Part shown: positions 11,114 through 22,291 of the stretch, piece by piece | How positions within the stretch are numbered: position 1 is the stretch's first letter | Layout of the letters: each line of letters starts with the position of its first letter | Assembly: GCA_001598975.1 (NCBI GenBank) | Contig: BBXU01000332.1 | Location: 1 to 33,280, forward strand | Source of the DNA: Parachlorella kessleri | Lineage: Eukaryota > Chlorophyta > Trebouxiophyceae > Chlorellales > Chlorellaceae | Direction: 5' to 3' | Length of the DNA stretch: 33,280 nucleotides | The notes under the pieces: model-generated | Seen by the model: only the letters and a program-made list of their open reading frames with translations | Told to the model about the DNA's origin: nothing | The model's database searches: none | Made by a program: the position numbers and the translations under genes

Positions 11114-12953
11114 GGTTGAGTTGTAAGTTGACTTGGGTTGTCACTAGATTCGGACAAGGGCTCGAGACTGAAAGGACGGTACTTCACGGACGGTGAGAGG
11201 AGGGTGCGCGTAGAACTGTGTCGTAGTAACTAAAATTCTTTGCTTTTGAGTGTCTGAAGTGCAAAGGATGAGCCTTATATAGGGTTGGCTATGGACAGGT
11301 CGTGAGCCGGCGTCCATTTTAGATGATCGGTGACCTAGCGCGCCCTCCCGGGTTACGAAAAGGATGCCATCATCCAGACATGCTCCAGCTAGCCGTGCTG
11401 TCCGGCTGTCCGTGGATGCATCTTCTACTATGTCTTGCAGTCCATATGCTACCTTAGGGGGATCCGAGGTCATGGAAGCAACTCTGATTATTCGCATGAC
11501 AGTAACAGCCGCCCCCCTGCATGGACCACTGGTTCTAGTTTCTCGGCGTGCCGGTGGTATATACACTCCAACATAATATCCATAGCCTGTTCGGGTCCTA
11601 ACTGGCTGGCAAGTGGTGTTGCCTATGCCATTTGCCGCACTGCTGCACACTCTGAGACACCAGACTTGGGGGCGACGGTGACGCCACAAATTTAGGTGAA
11701 GAACACCGAAGCTGACGTGAGGTATGTGAGCACTATAGAGGTGTTGGCAGTGGAGGCTGTGGACAAAAAGTCACAGTAAGCCTTATCACTCAGTAGACTG
11801 CTGCGTTTGAGCCTGATCGGCTACCTGTTGATGCGTCCATGCTGCAGCCATCTGCGGCAAGTGGGGTGTTTGGGAAGGGTTGCCTGCTATACCACGTAAA
11901 AAAAAATGTGCCACATCTAAGACACAAGTGTGATTAGCATGGGTGGCAGGTAATGCAAGCAGGGAGTGAGAGTTGAACTGTGCGAACAAGGTGGATGCAC
12001 AATGCGCCTGAGTCTTGCCTGAGTTCTGTTATGTATAGTATGGCAGCAGCAATGCCAGCCTCTGTGGTGGGTGACAGCTAGCACCAGTGGCCAGCACGAG
12101 GAAGCATGGCAACTCTGGGAAGCCGGGGAACCTTACAGCCATGATACGCAATGTGCGCAGGATAAGACTGAAAGCTTGAGGGTGCACGGAATCCCAGTTG
12201 CTCCACAATGGCATAAAGCACGGGGGTGTGGTCTGTGTCAAAGCCAGTTGTGATGGCTGCTAACAAAGCCTAAAACTGCTGGCATCACCTGCTCACCTGC
12301 ACAGTGAACAGCAGCTCCAGCACATACAACAGCTCAACACACGCAAGCCTGCACGCAAGCCTTCAGGCCAGGTGCTCTCATGCCCGGAAGGTTGAAGGTC
12401 CGCAACACATCAAGCGGGGGTGGCCAAGGATAGCCGATCACCTAAGGGTTCTGCAGATTACAACTTGGTGCTGCCACAACACACTAGTCAGTCCATGGAA
12501 AGGGTGTATCCCCAGCATTCCACACAAGTACCTGGCGCTAATTCTTGTAAGGCCGCCATGGAACTAAACTGACAGCAAATACTTCCTGCCGGTCACAGGC
12601 AGCAGGAAGAAAACGCAATGGTGTCCCCAAGGAGTTCATCACCTCAGATAAGAACGATTTTCAGCAATAGCATGTGATTCTCGAGACATCTGTGCCAAAG
12701 CATCAGAGAAAATGTGTATAGCAGCACAGGGCGCTGGCAGGTACACTAGCTTTTCACCATCTATCGGTACAGTAGAGTAGTACTGAGCTACAGATATGCG
12801 CAGGCGGTGCACTCCACACCTGGCTGCAAGGACACTGGGTGTCTCGCTGCAAAAAGCATGCAGGCCTGCCTGGCACAGCAACTGGCAGCAGGCCTGCCAC
12901 AGAGAAGCAACTTGACCCAGGTAACTGGCTCAACATCAGGACTATGCAAACCC
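11114..12953. other. Spacer between FLAP1-like gene 3' end and SDR4
   Basis: The region holds the SDR4 promoter on the left and the 3' flank of the FLAP1-like gene on the right. A TTACA at about 12453 would be a minus-strand TGTAA poly(A) signal, and an A9 run lies near 11899-11907. Open frames here show no recognisable domain. I see no RNA gene or mobile element. Confidence 0.45.
11272..11284 (-). promoter_or_regulatory. TATA box of SDR4
   Basis: The minus strand reads CCCTATATAAGG about 160 bp upstream of the ATG at 11113. The surrounding sequence is not similar to the SDR2 and SDR3 promoter block. Confidence 0.6.
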
Positions 12954-15900
12954 TCAGAGCGTGTTAAGCAACGGGTAGTCTGAAGCCAGGTCGTCCTGCG
13001 TAAAGTAGTCATCTTCCTCTTCAGGCGTCCACAGCACCTGCAGCAAAGCAGGCAAAGCAAGGCCTGTTCAGACAGCCAGTCATCAGCTATGCCTCCGATG
13101 TCCAAGGGGAACCGGCAGAACCTTCGAGAGTTGAAGTCCCCATATATGTATATACGTCTCCCAAGCCAGGAAACAAACAGCACCCTGGCAAGAGACTCGC
13201 AGGAGCACTGGCTCAGATCTCAGGCAAGCCACAGCCCAAAACTGCATCGACTCCTGTCAGCCCAGCATACCCGCACTTCCTCTCTGATCGCATCACCTGC
13301 CACCCTAAATAAGAACAGGGACGTTCCGCGACACTCGCCTCCACTGCCATGATATCCTCCGCCCTCAGCGCCCCCAGCTTGGCCAGGGCGGCCCGCAGCT
13401 CTGACCGCGACGTGATCTTTGGCAGCTTGAACGACCCCTCCGCCGCCACCAGCACCGTCACCACAATCAGCTCCTGCGGGCCTGGCGCCACCGGCCGCCT
13501 GCACGTGCAAGTGACTCTGGGACGCTTACTACATGGCCTAGCCCAGTCAAGATGCTGGAGTACATCACATCCGCCCCTCCCCCTGGGCCACCGGCCGCCT
13601 GAACACGGTGCCAGGCGTGTGTGCAATCACCCATGCTGGCAGCGAGGGCTAGACTTGGGGGATGGCCACCACCAAGCCTGTGAGCCCGCCGCCGGCAGCC
13701 ACCAGCACCGGAACATCGTGCAAGCCGTGCTGAGCTGGCAGGCTAGACAGGCAGGATGGACATGGCCATTTACATGAGCACAACAGGTCTGGCAGCCTGT
13801 ATCAATGCCGAAAGCCAATCTCTCTCTGCTGTCACGGGACACGGAGGATGGCAACGCACGACGTTGTGGCCCCGCAACCTTCTCACTTTTCTGAACGTGC
13901 AATGTCCGCCTCATCTACCCGGCATAGCAAACGCGCCCGCGCCGGAGACCTTCATCAAAGCCTTGGAACTGTTCACATAGGCGGGCAAGCCACCGCGGCA
14001 TGTACACTACACGACCACCCACCTGCGGAGCGTGCCTCGCCGGGAGCGGCCTCCCACATTGACGAGCGTCTCCGCCTCAAACTTGCCGCGCTCCTCCATG
14101 GAGTACTCGTTAAACCTGCTCTCCGCCTTCTCGGGGCTGCTGCTGCTGGCGCCCTGGGAGAAGCCGTACAGGCAGTAGTCGGGGTTGCGCATCAGCGCCA
14201 GCACGGTCTCTGCAGCAACACAAATTATTCAGGGTTAGGGTTGATTAGGGTTGAACCCTTCAAAGTTGGAGCTCAACAAGGAGAGGGTCGTAAGGCAGGG
14301 ATGAGGGCGGGGGGTTGATATAAGCCAGAGCTGAAACCCTGACGAAGCCACACAAGCACTGGTCCTGGCTGCGCGCCAGCACCAGAGGACCTCTGCATTA
14401 GGACAGGGAGGAGGTTGGGGTTCGAGGCAGATCGGGGCTTGCAGGGGATACGCCCAGTCCAGCCAGGACCAACCCAACCAGAAACAGAGGTCAGCCGCAG
14501 ACCAGGCAGGGACAGAAAGTAGGAGGGCAGAAGGAGCTAGAGGATAGGAGGCTGGACCTGAGTCTAACAAGACGGGCACACACCAAAACACCTGCACAGG
14601 CTGGGAACCACGTCTAGCTTGCACAGACACATAAGCACAGCACATGGCCAGGCCACGGGTCGCGCACCTTGCAGGATGTAATGGAGACCCTGTGGTGAGC
14701 TGGTATTGGCACGAGATGCGATCCTCTCCAAATCCCGCTGGATCTGCCGCGCCGACCCCATCAGGCCCACTTGCACCTTGGCCACTGTCACCCTCCCATC
14801 TGCAAAGTACACCACCGCAGAGAGGTCTTACGCACAGCTTCCATTCTGGTCAAGTTATCTGGTCCGCTTGGTACAACACGGCAAATAGATTCTTGCCACG
14901 GTAGAACACAGGCTGCTTTGTTTGATAAACATGGGCATCAGCTGCTACAGTATGTCAGGGGACTGCTGCAATATGTCAGGAAAGAGAGCCAGGAGTGCAG
15001 CCTGCCGACAATGCACGCGCAGCTCGCAGTTAGCACTCAAACACAGGCACATCAGAGTGGACCTTGGTAAGCCGCTGGCTCCCAACTTTCAAGCCGGAAC
15101 ATGCCTCCGACGAGGTAAAAAAGAAACTCAATAGCGCAGGCAACCAACGAGCGCTAGAAATGTAGGGTTTCCTGAATCCATAGACACACCAACATAGTTG
15201 CCTTCATCATCATAGTAGCCTGCTGCACTGTCGGAACCGCGCGTCATGCTCTGCACAACCTGCAGCAGCAGAGCACGCCGGTGCAGCAGCTCGGCACCAG
15301 GGAGTTTAACGGGTGTTCAGCGGGTCTCAGGCATCAACTGGACCCTAAACATATTTCTTCTACGATATCACGCCAAGGCGGCAGCTTATGCGCAACACCC
15401 GGGGGGTCAAACCCATGCGTCCTGCCAATGCTGCGAACCCCCAGAGGCCAAACCCTCCCTGGACACCGTCTCACAACCCCTGCCCTGCACTAGTCACGCC
15501 ATCAACAGCAGGCCTTCTGGCCACCCCACAAAACCTACGTGCCGCGTTGCTACCTTATTGCGTGCCGCCACCCAGACCATTGTGACCAAGCTTAGGCAGC
15601 TCTAAAGCACAACTGCACCCACCCCTGTCAGAACGGTTCGCCACCAACCCCATGTCCAGCCACCCTAGCTAAGCCTGCTTGCCTGGAGGAGCACCACCGC
15701 AAAGACGCCCCAGAAGATGAGGGACATGAAGTTGAAGCCGCCCACCGCGGGATAGCCATAGCCTGCAAGAAGACAGCCAAGCAGATCAGCCAACAGATAT
15801 CGATGAGGAGGCACTGAGGGTGCCATTTCGTCCACGACACTTCATTTCCACCTTACCCTTGGTCACCACACCACGGCTCGGCTTGCGTACACTTGTACAC

Positions 15901-17450
15901 TTCGTGCCTATCACCAGACCAGCAGCACAGGACTGCAGAACAGACCTGGCACGAGGCTCGGCAGATCCCTGTATTTAGCCAGCGGCCGCCCGGCCTGCCG
16001 CACATGGTCTCGAGATAATATCCATACAGCCCCTATAAACGAACACATCTTCGACAGCACAGCCTACACTTAGCCACAGCCTAACGCTCGGGCACGTCAC
16101 AAAGGTTCATGCGACAGCTCAAAACAAGCATCAAGAACCCCACCCATTTCCCGCACATTTCCACTACACACCCGTCCGACCCTCAACGCATACCAGACTG
16201 GCTTTAGATAGCATCACACTGGGCCCAAAAACTAAAACCAGCATCCCCGTGCTTCAAGTGCTCACCATAGCCAAAGGGCGACAGGAAGAAGGAAGGCATC
16301 ACACTGGAGCCCACCCCAAAGCCCACACTCGGGGCCGACCGCAGCCCGCCGCCGCTGTAGCCGCCATAGCTGCGTGACGTGCCGCTGTAGCTGCTGCCAT
16401 AAGAGCTGCCACCGCCATAGGAGCGGCCGCTGCTGACGGATGGGCCGCTGCTGCAATAGGCGAACAGCAGATAGGCAGGTTAAACAGATGCGCAACGCCA
16501 ATTGCTGCTTAGCTGGCAGGAGGGAAAGCAGGGCAAAAGCCCCCGGTCTCAAACAGGGCAAGGCCTACCGCCGCACGCCCCCGCTGTAGCCACCACCACT
16601 GCGCGACGTGCTGATGTAGCTGCTGCCTAAAGGAACTGCCCCCGCCATAGGAGCGGCTGCTAATGACGGACGGGCCGCTGCTGCGGAGAGGCAAAGAGAG
16701 GACAGGGCCAGCTAAGGCAGATGCAAGCCCACATGCTGCCCAGCTACAAGAGGGCGAGCATTGCCGAAGTAACCTGTGTTGATTGTATGTAAAGAACAAC
16801 AACACAGGTTAACCCAACACCCCCCCCCTGCCTAACCCCGGCAGACGCCCTAGCTTGCCCACGGGCCGCAATAGTGAGTTCACACTCCATCGCAGTGCGC
16901 AACCCTCCTCTGCGCACCTGCGACTAGAGAATCCTGAGCTGCCGCCCATGCGTCCGCCGCTCCTGGCGGCCTCGGCTGCGCCAACGCTTGTAAGCATCTG
17001 CAGGCACAAACCGGCTCGGACGTGAATGCCAGGTATGTCCCTATGTCAGCGGCTGTCCTGTTTGTGCAGGAGACAAAGTGGCAAATACTGCAATTGTACT
17101 TCATCAAAAGCCAACCCTGCCACATGCTGCTCTGTCTTGGCCACTGGCCATCTCCTCACCAGAGCAGCGGCCAGCGCGCCCACAGCTGCTGCCTTGCCCG
17201 CTGTAGTCAAGGCCTTCCTCCAGGTCGGCTGGTCAGAGGGAGAGCTCGGTAGCTCAGGGGCGCGTTCGGTTTGGCTGGGCTTGTTCCATGCCGCTGCTTC
17301 TGGAAGTCGCTTGCGCCAGAGCGTGCTGGGGCGCCGCTTGGGCAAGGTTGAGTGGAGTTGCATGGGAAGTGCAGGAGCCATCTTGAGGGGCGGGCCTCGC
17401 CGCATGGTGGCTCCCAGTGACACGCTGCTCATCATGCCGACAGCCATCAT
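12954..17450 (-). CDS. FLAP1: FLAP1-like DUF1517 chloroplast membrane protein
   Basis: Nine exons: 17450-17160, 16997-16918, 16450-16266, 15762-15683, 15259-15190, 14799-14668, 14209-14023, 13498-13339 and 13037-12954. They join to 1269 nt and 422 aa; Arabidopsis FLAP1 is about 390 aa. Exon 1 encodes an Arg/Ser/Pro-rich chloroplast transit peptide ending in a small Ala-rich hydrophobic stretch. RSGGRMGGSS at about 109-118 starts a Gly/Ser/Tyr-rich region. A transmembrane segment FNFMSLIFWGVFAVVLL lies near 195-211. The DUF1517 domain follows, with VQVGLMGSARQIQRDL, RNPDYC, ERGKFEAETLVNV, VVTVLVAAEG, and the ending VLWTPEEEDD to YPLLNTL. FLAP1 adjusts thylakoid proton balance and non-photochemical quenching in fluctuating light. 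Two introns use GC donors. I took the first ATG (17450, directly followed by another); a later ATG at 17381 is possible. Confidence 0.88.
14231..14252 (+). repeat. Short telomere-like stretch in an intron
   Basis: AGGGTTAGGGTTGATTAGGGTT lies in the intron between exons 6 and 7 of the FLAP1-like gene. It holds three TTAGGG/AGGGTT-like units with one irregular spacer. It may be a tiny interstitial telomeric insertion or chance. Confidence 0.4.
16569..16680 (-). pseudogene. Duplicated, frameshifted Gly/Ser-rich exon of the FLAP1-like gene
   Basis: This block has a good acceptor (CTCTCCGCAG) and a GT donor, and begins SGPSVISSRSYGGGSS, nearly the same as exon 3 (16450-16266) which begins SGPSVSSGRSYGGGSS. 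An intact copy would fit between exons 2 and 3 without changing phase. However, one extra base after the AGTTCCTTT segment shifts its frame, so inclusion would misread exon 3. It is therefore probably skipped, or used only in a non-productive transcript. Confidence 0.75.
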
Positions 17451-17700
17451 GCAGTCGTACAAAGAAACCGGCACCTGTTTGAGGCTTTTCAAGTGACTCT
17501 CTGTATGAAAATTTGAGGGTCTGTTTGGGAGGTGTCAAGGTGGCACGTGTCAAGGGGGGCTCCATGTGAAATGTCGATGAATATCCAGGGAGCAGGGCGC
17601 TCTAGCGCCCTCTCCATCACGCCTTGATGGAACGAGCCAATTGCAACGGCCGTGACATCTCTTCAGTCCGCTTATACATCTGCTTCGTAATAGACTCAAC
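17451..17700. promoter_or_regulatory. Bidirectional promoter between FLAP1-like and DUF1995 genes, with G-box
   Basis: Only 250 bp separate the two divergent start codons. The palindrome CACGTG at 17544-17549, in the context GGCACGTGTC, is the core G-box bound by plant bZIP and bHLH factors, often in light-regulated genes. A perfect 6-bp inverted repeat GGGCGC-TCTA-GCGCCC is at 17595-17610. No clear TATA box is seen in either direction. Confidence 0.6.
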
Positions 17701-20700
17701 ATGCAGGCTACAGGCGTAGTATCTTGTACCTTGGCTCCTATACGGGTGGTCCAGCAGTCCCACAAGACATTTCAGCTACGCGTAGGACCCCACTGTCTGT
17801 CCAGATCGCGCTTGCGGCGTCAGCAGCGCGCATGCCTAGTGGTGCAAAGCAGTGGAGGGGTGTCCTCTGCCGCACCAGCGGTCACAGTTCCCAAGGGCCC
17901 AAAAGATCAGGTGAGAAGTCAGCGCGTTGCTACCATAAGGGGGCTGTGGGACAGGGACGGGTGGGATCCACGTGGGTGGCAGGATAAAGAACCTCTCTGT
18001 GTGACATGCACAAACTACTGTACACAAACTGAGGAGACGAACGAGCGCGGGGGTTCTAGTATAACCTGCACCCTGGTACTCCCTCTGTCCACCTTGAACA
18101 GGTTGATCAGGCAGCAGCTGCTTGTGAGCGGGCCTTCAAGGCAGGACACTCTCGACAACGGGTGGAGCTGCTGCTGCCGCTGATCGGTGCAACGGACATT
18201 GACGACTGGCCAGGTGGGCTGGCTGGGGCAACAACAGAAGCATCAGCAGCAGGAACATCTCATGGATGCGGTGCTGGGAGGCTGCCGTGGGACCCACATG
18301 CCCTGGCCATGTCCACGCCTGTGATTCCCCCGGAGGCCAGGCCCGCCACAGGAGTAGGCTTGCTGTGCTCCCACTTATGCCTAGGCAGGCTACCGGCAGG
18401 CTTCTGGCGACAGTATGCAGGGAGAGAGGCACAACAATGGGATTTGCCTGTGGACCTGCCGTGGAGCAGCACTGCATGGATATCAATAGAATTTCAGTGC
18501 AATCGAGCTCCTCGCCCACGCAAAGTGTTGGCCTTGGCGCCAGAGCTGCACGGTTGGGACATCAGCAGCTGTTGGCAAGGCGCTGGTGGACTCACGCGTC
18601 CCACGTCCTGCTGAAAACCGGGGACGGGCCTGCCTGCCTGTGTGCTGTGGCTGGCACCCTGCAGCATTGCACAGCAGCCGCGCCACTACTTTCATTTTTG
18701 CACCCCTTGTGTGGAATCATGCGGAAGGGTATCTTCCACTCAGGCGCCGGCATCCAGTAGCAGTTCAAGGTGGCAGCAGCACCCCTGCTGCCACCCCTGC
18801 CGCCGTGTACTTTCCAGCTGAACAGCAGGATACAAGAGATCCCTTGCTGCAGGTGGCATCCGGCAGCAGTTCAAGGCCGCGTCACCCCTGCTAGAACAGC
18901 TTCTACAGTCGCTCCGCCAGCTGGAGGGGCTCCAAGGGGGCTTGAAGGGTGAGATTTTGGACGAAGGCGATGCTGTGGGCGCCTGGGTGGGGACTGCTTT
19001 GGCGGCCGTGCTCTTCCCAACTGCCGAGTCCCTGAAGCAGGTAGGTTCCATGATTTGAAGAGGCATCACAGAAGGTAGGATGCACGCATGATATGGGAGG
19101 TAGGCTGGTGTGGTGAAGAAGGGAAGTGTTCAGGAAATGCACACATGACAGCTGCTTGCAAGGACGGTTAGTCAAGCAGGAAGAGGTCTGGATCACTGAA
19201 GGACAGGTGAAACCTGAGTTTCTATAGGTGTCGTGACGCAAAAATGAAGCACGCGCAACATGCAGTGGCGGCACGTTGTAGTTCGTTTGCACATGGCTGG
19301 CATGCTTGTACCTGTAAGACATCCCCACATTGGTGGCTATCATGTGCTGCCTGCCCGTGCAGGTGCGCAGCATAGCAGAGAAGGTGGGCCCCCAGGGCTT
19401 GACCCTCATAGTCAACCCACAGTGGAGTACCAAGGGCCAGGTCATCCATGACTTTGGCTTCTTGCCGTGGCAGCGCAAAGCAAGTGAGGAGGTGGTGGCA
19501 TCCTTTACAGAGGTGGGTAGCTGAGAAGGTGTTTTAGCTGACCTCCATACCTGACCTCCGCTCCTGGCTCTGTGGTGGTGGTGACACATGGTGACTGATA
19601 TAGTTGGTTACTCTCGTTCGTCAAGGCAATGAGGGTCTGCTCCTGCCCTAACAGAGGTGGGCAGCTGTGGTTTTGTTGGCTTGGCTATGCGGGGGTGGTA
19701 GCGTCAAGTGACCGATAGATGAGTGCATCTCATAGGGTAGCTGTGAGTCTGTTAGCCTGGCTATGTGGTGGTGGTTGCATTACGTGACGGAGAGATGAAT
19801 GCATCTCATAGGGTTGCTGTGAGTCTGTTGGCCTAGCTATGTGGTGGTGGTTGCCGTAAGGGACTGATAGATGGCTGCATTTTGTGGTTTGGGGAAATGA
19901 GGGTGTGGTGATTGCTTCACAGGAGTGGGTAGCAGCCGTGGCTTTCTTCTTCTGTGCCTTTCTCTAACGGGAGTCTGCCGACAGAAGCTCCTGTCATGTG
20001 GGCAGCCTGGGCAGCGCAGGGGTGGTAGGGCTACTGACGGCCTGGCCGTGCCTTCCTTGTTTCCCGCCCGTAGGCGTACTGTCTCAAGCAGCTGCGCATC
20101 AACGGGGATGAGGTGCGGCTGCTGAAGGCATTTCCCGGCAACTGGCAGGTTTTTGTGGCCCGAGGGCTGGGCGGGGCCTTTGAGTGCGTGCTGCAGCAGG
20201 TAGGCGACCTGAGAGGTCTGCACCCCCCATGTCAGCCTTGTGTCTCTCATGAGGGCATGCCGACGGCGGCATATGAATTCATGTACCAGTACAAGACGAG
20301 ATGCTGCGTGTCCTGTCCCTGTTCAACCCAGCAGAGGGTTGTGCCCTTCCCTTCAGAAAGCAGAGTCCCCATTGTTTCCCCTGCCACGTTGGCTGGCTGC
20401 AGAAGGATTACCCGGCCTACCAGCAGCTAGACTCTCTCCTGCGCAGCCTGGACTGGTCCCAGTCTAGCAAGCCCTTGCTGAGGAGGGTGTCTGATGAGAT
20501 GGAGTTCCTGCAGGTATAGAGTAAGGGCCGCAGCATGCATGCTGCACTGCCTGGGTACCTGGGACGCCGACGGTCAGCGCTTTGTGGACAGGGTACAGTG
20601 AAATATACGTGCGACGGCATTGCCAGTGTGTAGCGACTCTGGTAGACCATTTGCAGATCTATGGGGACCCTCTTTGTCCTGTGGAGGCCTCATGGTTTGC

Positions 20701-20840
20701 ATGCAAGCTCCCAGCCTGCCCAGTGCACAGCAAGTGCGCTCAATGGCTAGGTATGGTTGGTTAGGAAGACTGCTGCTTTGTGACTGCTGCAGCGCTCCAT
20801 CGAGACACCACCACAGAACCAGCAGCAGGAGGACAAGTAG
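17701..20840 (+). CDS. DUF1995 chloroplast protein (LPA3-like candidate)
   Basis: Seven exons, 17701-17910, 18102-18213, 18853-19040, 19363-19512, 20074-20199, 20403-20513 and 20793-20840, join to 945 nt and 314 aa. Residues 1 to about 60 form an Arg/Ser-rich chloroplast transit peptide. The DUF1995 domain follows: VELLLPLIGATD, DDWPGGIRQQFK, DEGDAVGAWVGTALAAVLFPTAES, LIVNPQW (N188 to W191), then FPGNWQVFVARG. In land plants this family includes LOW PSII ACCUMULATION 3, which helps photosystem II assembly; I cannot tell whether this gene is its orthologue or another DUF1995 member. The last exon is short and hydrophilic (RSIETPPQNQQQEDK). Failure to splice exon 6 would stop after only one more residue. 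A second in-phase last exon candidate is at 20921-21049. Confidence 0.85.
18749..18790 (+). pseudogene. Relic copy of the start of DUF1995 exon 3
   Basis: GGCATCCAGTAGCAGTTCAA here matches GGCATCCGGCAGCAGTTCAA in exon 3, 106 bp downstream. The match continues into CACCCCTGCT. The copy contains an in-frame TAG in place of a CAG codon and has no clean acceptor, so it looks like a decayed partial exon duplication inside intron 2. Confidence 0.6.
19685..19890 (+). repeat. 76-bp tandem repeat in intron 4 of the DUF1995 gene
   Basis: Units start at 19685, 19761 and 19837, each with CTATG(T/C)GG(T/G)GGTGGT, then GATAGATG-like and GCATCTCATAGGG segments, and a TGTGAGTCTGTT end. The spacing is exactly 76 bp; the third copy is incomplete. 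A more diverged partial unit may start near 19567 (CTCTGTGGTGGTGGTGACAC). Confidence 0.85.
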
Positions 20841-22291
20841 GACTGGGCTGATGTTGACGGCTTGGGCAGCGGCATGGGCAAGGATAGTTGTCATACGGGC
20901 CCGGGTACCCCTGCATACAGCATGGACATGAGAACAGAGAAGATTATGCAGCCAAGGACGTAGGCACCCTGGCCGGCCGCAAGCGGAAGAGCATTCCTAA
21001 TGGTGAGGCGGATGTGGTGAGGAACCCCCTCAGGGTGACTGCCTTATGACAGGGCCGGACATCATCTAACGCTGCTCCAAGGTGCTTGAAGGTGAAACTT
21101 TTCAGGACTTTGAGACGCGTGAGCAGCCTGTCTATTATTGTCAGCTTCGGTGGCAGTGTCTGCCACTCTATTGCTCAGCGAGTGCTGTTTTAGTATGGGG
21201 TTACATCCTGCAGCCCATGGTAGGATGAGGTTCCAAGTTCAAATCCCAAGCTAAAGTTCTGAGAGTATCACACGCAAGGACCTTAGAATTGACAAAGTTG
21301 ATAAAACTTGACTTACACCAGGACAACCTGAATTTGATGTTCGGCATTATCTGACATGGGCAGACCTGGATGGCAAGCTGTGGAGGGCATAAAGCGTTCA
21401 AGGCATATATGGATGATATGGGAGGAAAGACCGAAATCATGACGACAACGCCCCAAAGCAGGGAAACTGCGCTACTGATAGGCTAGAGAAGCATCAGAGA
21501 CAGCAAAAAACTCCAAGGGTACGGAGCGGTGGAGCACAATTTCGTGGTACCCTATGGCCCATGGCTACGTAACCAGGTAAACAAGCTTGCCGAAAGTTTA
21601 TGAACGAGTGGTGCAATGGCACCTGGAGACACCAGAAAGGTGGGTAGCTACCTATAGGTAGGACGACAAGTGTCAAGTTGAAAGAAATTCACACACATCA
21701 AATGGCAAGGGCAGACAAAACCATGTCTAAAAGACATACAAAGGTATGGTTATACAAAGCGCCGACTTGGTCCACTAGGTTCAAGCTGGCTAGATGTGTA
21801 GTGTACATCCGGTTCCCGCAAGACCCCCATGGTGCTGCTTTCTGCTCCAATGAGGAGCACCAAGCCAAAAACGATGCATTTCTAGGTTTCGTTTGAAGAA
21901 GAGATATGTTGCCGTGCCTCGTCGACTCAGGGTGGGTGAAGAGAAAAGGATACATGCTGCCAAAGAGAGAAAGCAGGGTCAAAAGCCAACAAAGGAAGAC
22001 ACTAAACTGTTCTGGGCAATAGCAGGACCAGGTCAGCTCCCAGACCTTAGATCATGCAGGCATGACACACGCTAGGGATGACGGCTAACCGCCAATATGC
22101 TAACTGCTGCTAAGGCTAAGCTCTTGCCTGGTCTGAAATTCCGCTCCTCAGCTAGCCATCCGTGTGCACTAAGTGCTTCGTAAGTGTGTCACAGAGAAGT
22201 GGAAGCAGTGGTGAGCAACAAGTACTACATGTATACTAACACTTCGTAAACCAGGACCAGCAGAGCACCATTATCCCTGTAAGTCCAACCC
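20841..22291. other. Convergent gene-poor spacer
   Basis: This lies between the 3' ends of the DUF1995 gene and the ePHD/B3 gene. The sequence from about 21200 to 22100 is visibly richer in A and T than the genes around it. Open frames are short and without recognisable domains. TTACA at about 21205 and 21317 could be poly(A) signals for the minus-strand gene. Nothing here resembles a transposase or reverse transcriptase. Confidence 0.45.

Noticed and set aside
13349..14318. Plus-strand open frames opposite FLAP1-like exons
   Set aside because: They are shadows of conserved minus-strand DUF1517 exons and carry no recognisable domain.
17451..17492. Upstream extension of FLAP1-like exon 1 to a TTG at 17492
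   Set aside because: There is no ATG there. A non-ATG start is unlikely when two adjacent ATG codons follow at 17450 and 17447.
21217..21255. tRNA-like box (AGTTCAAATCCC) with a possible A-box-like TGGTAGGATGAGG
   Set aside because: The arms do not pair into a TPsiC stem and no acceptor stem or anticodon arm can be drawn.
21678..21982. Overlapping open frames on both strands in the convergent spacer
   Set aside because: Neither shows domains, splice continuity or motifs of a transposon or known protein family.
22225..22291. A further last exon for the ePHD/B3 gene after GG|GTGAGG
   Set aside because: The only matching acceptor would leave an intron of about 19 nt; the TGA at 22294-22292 is the simpler end.
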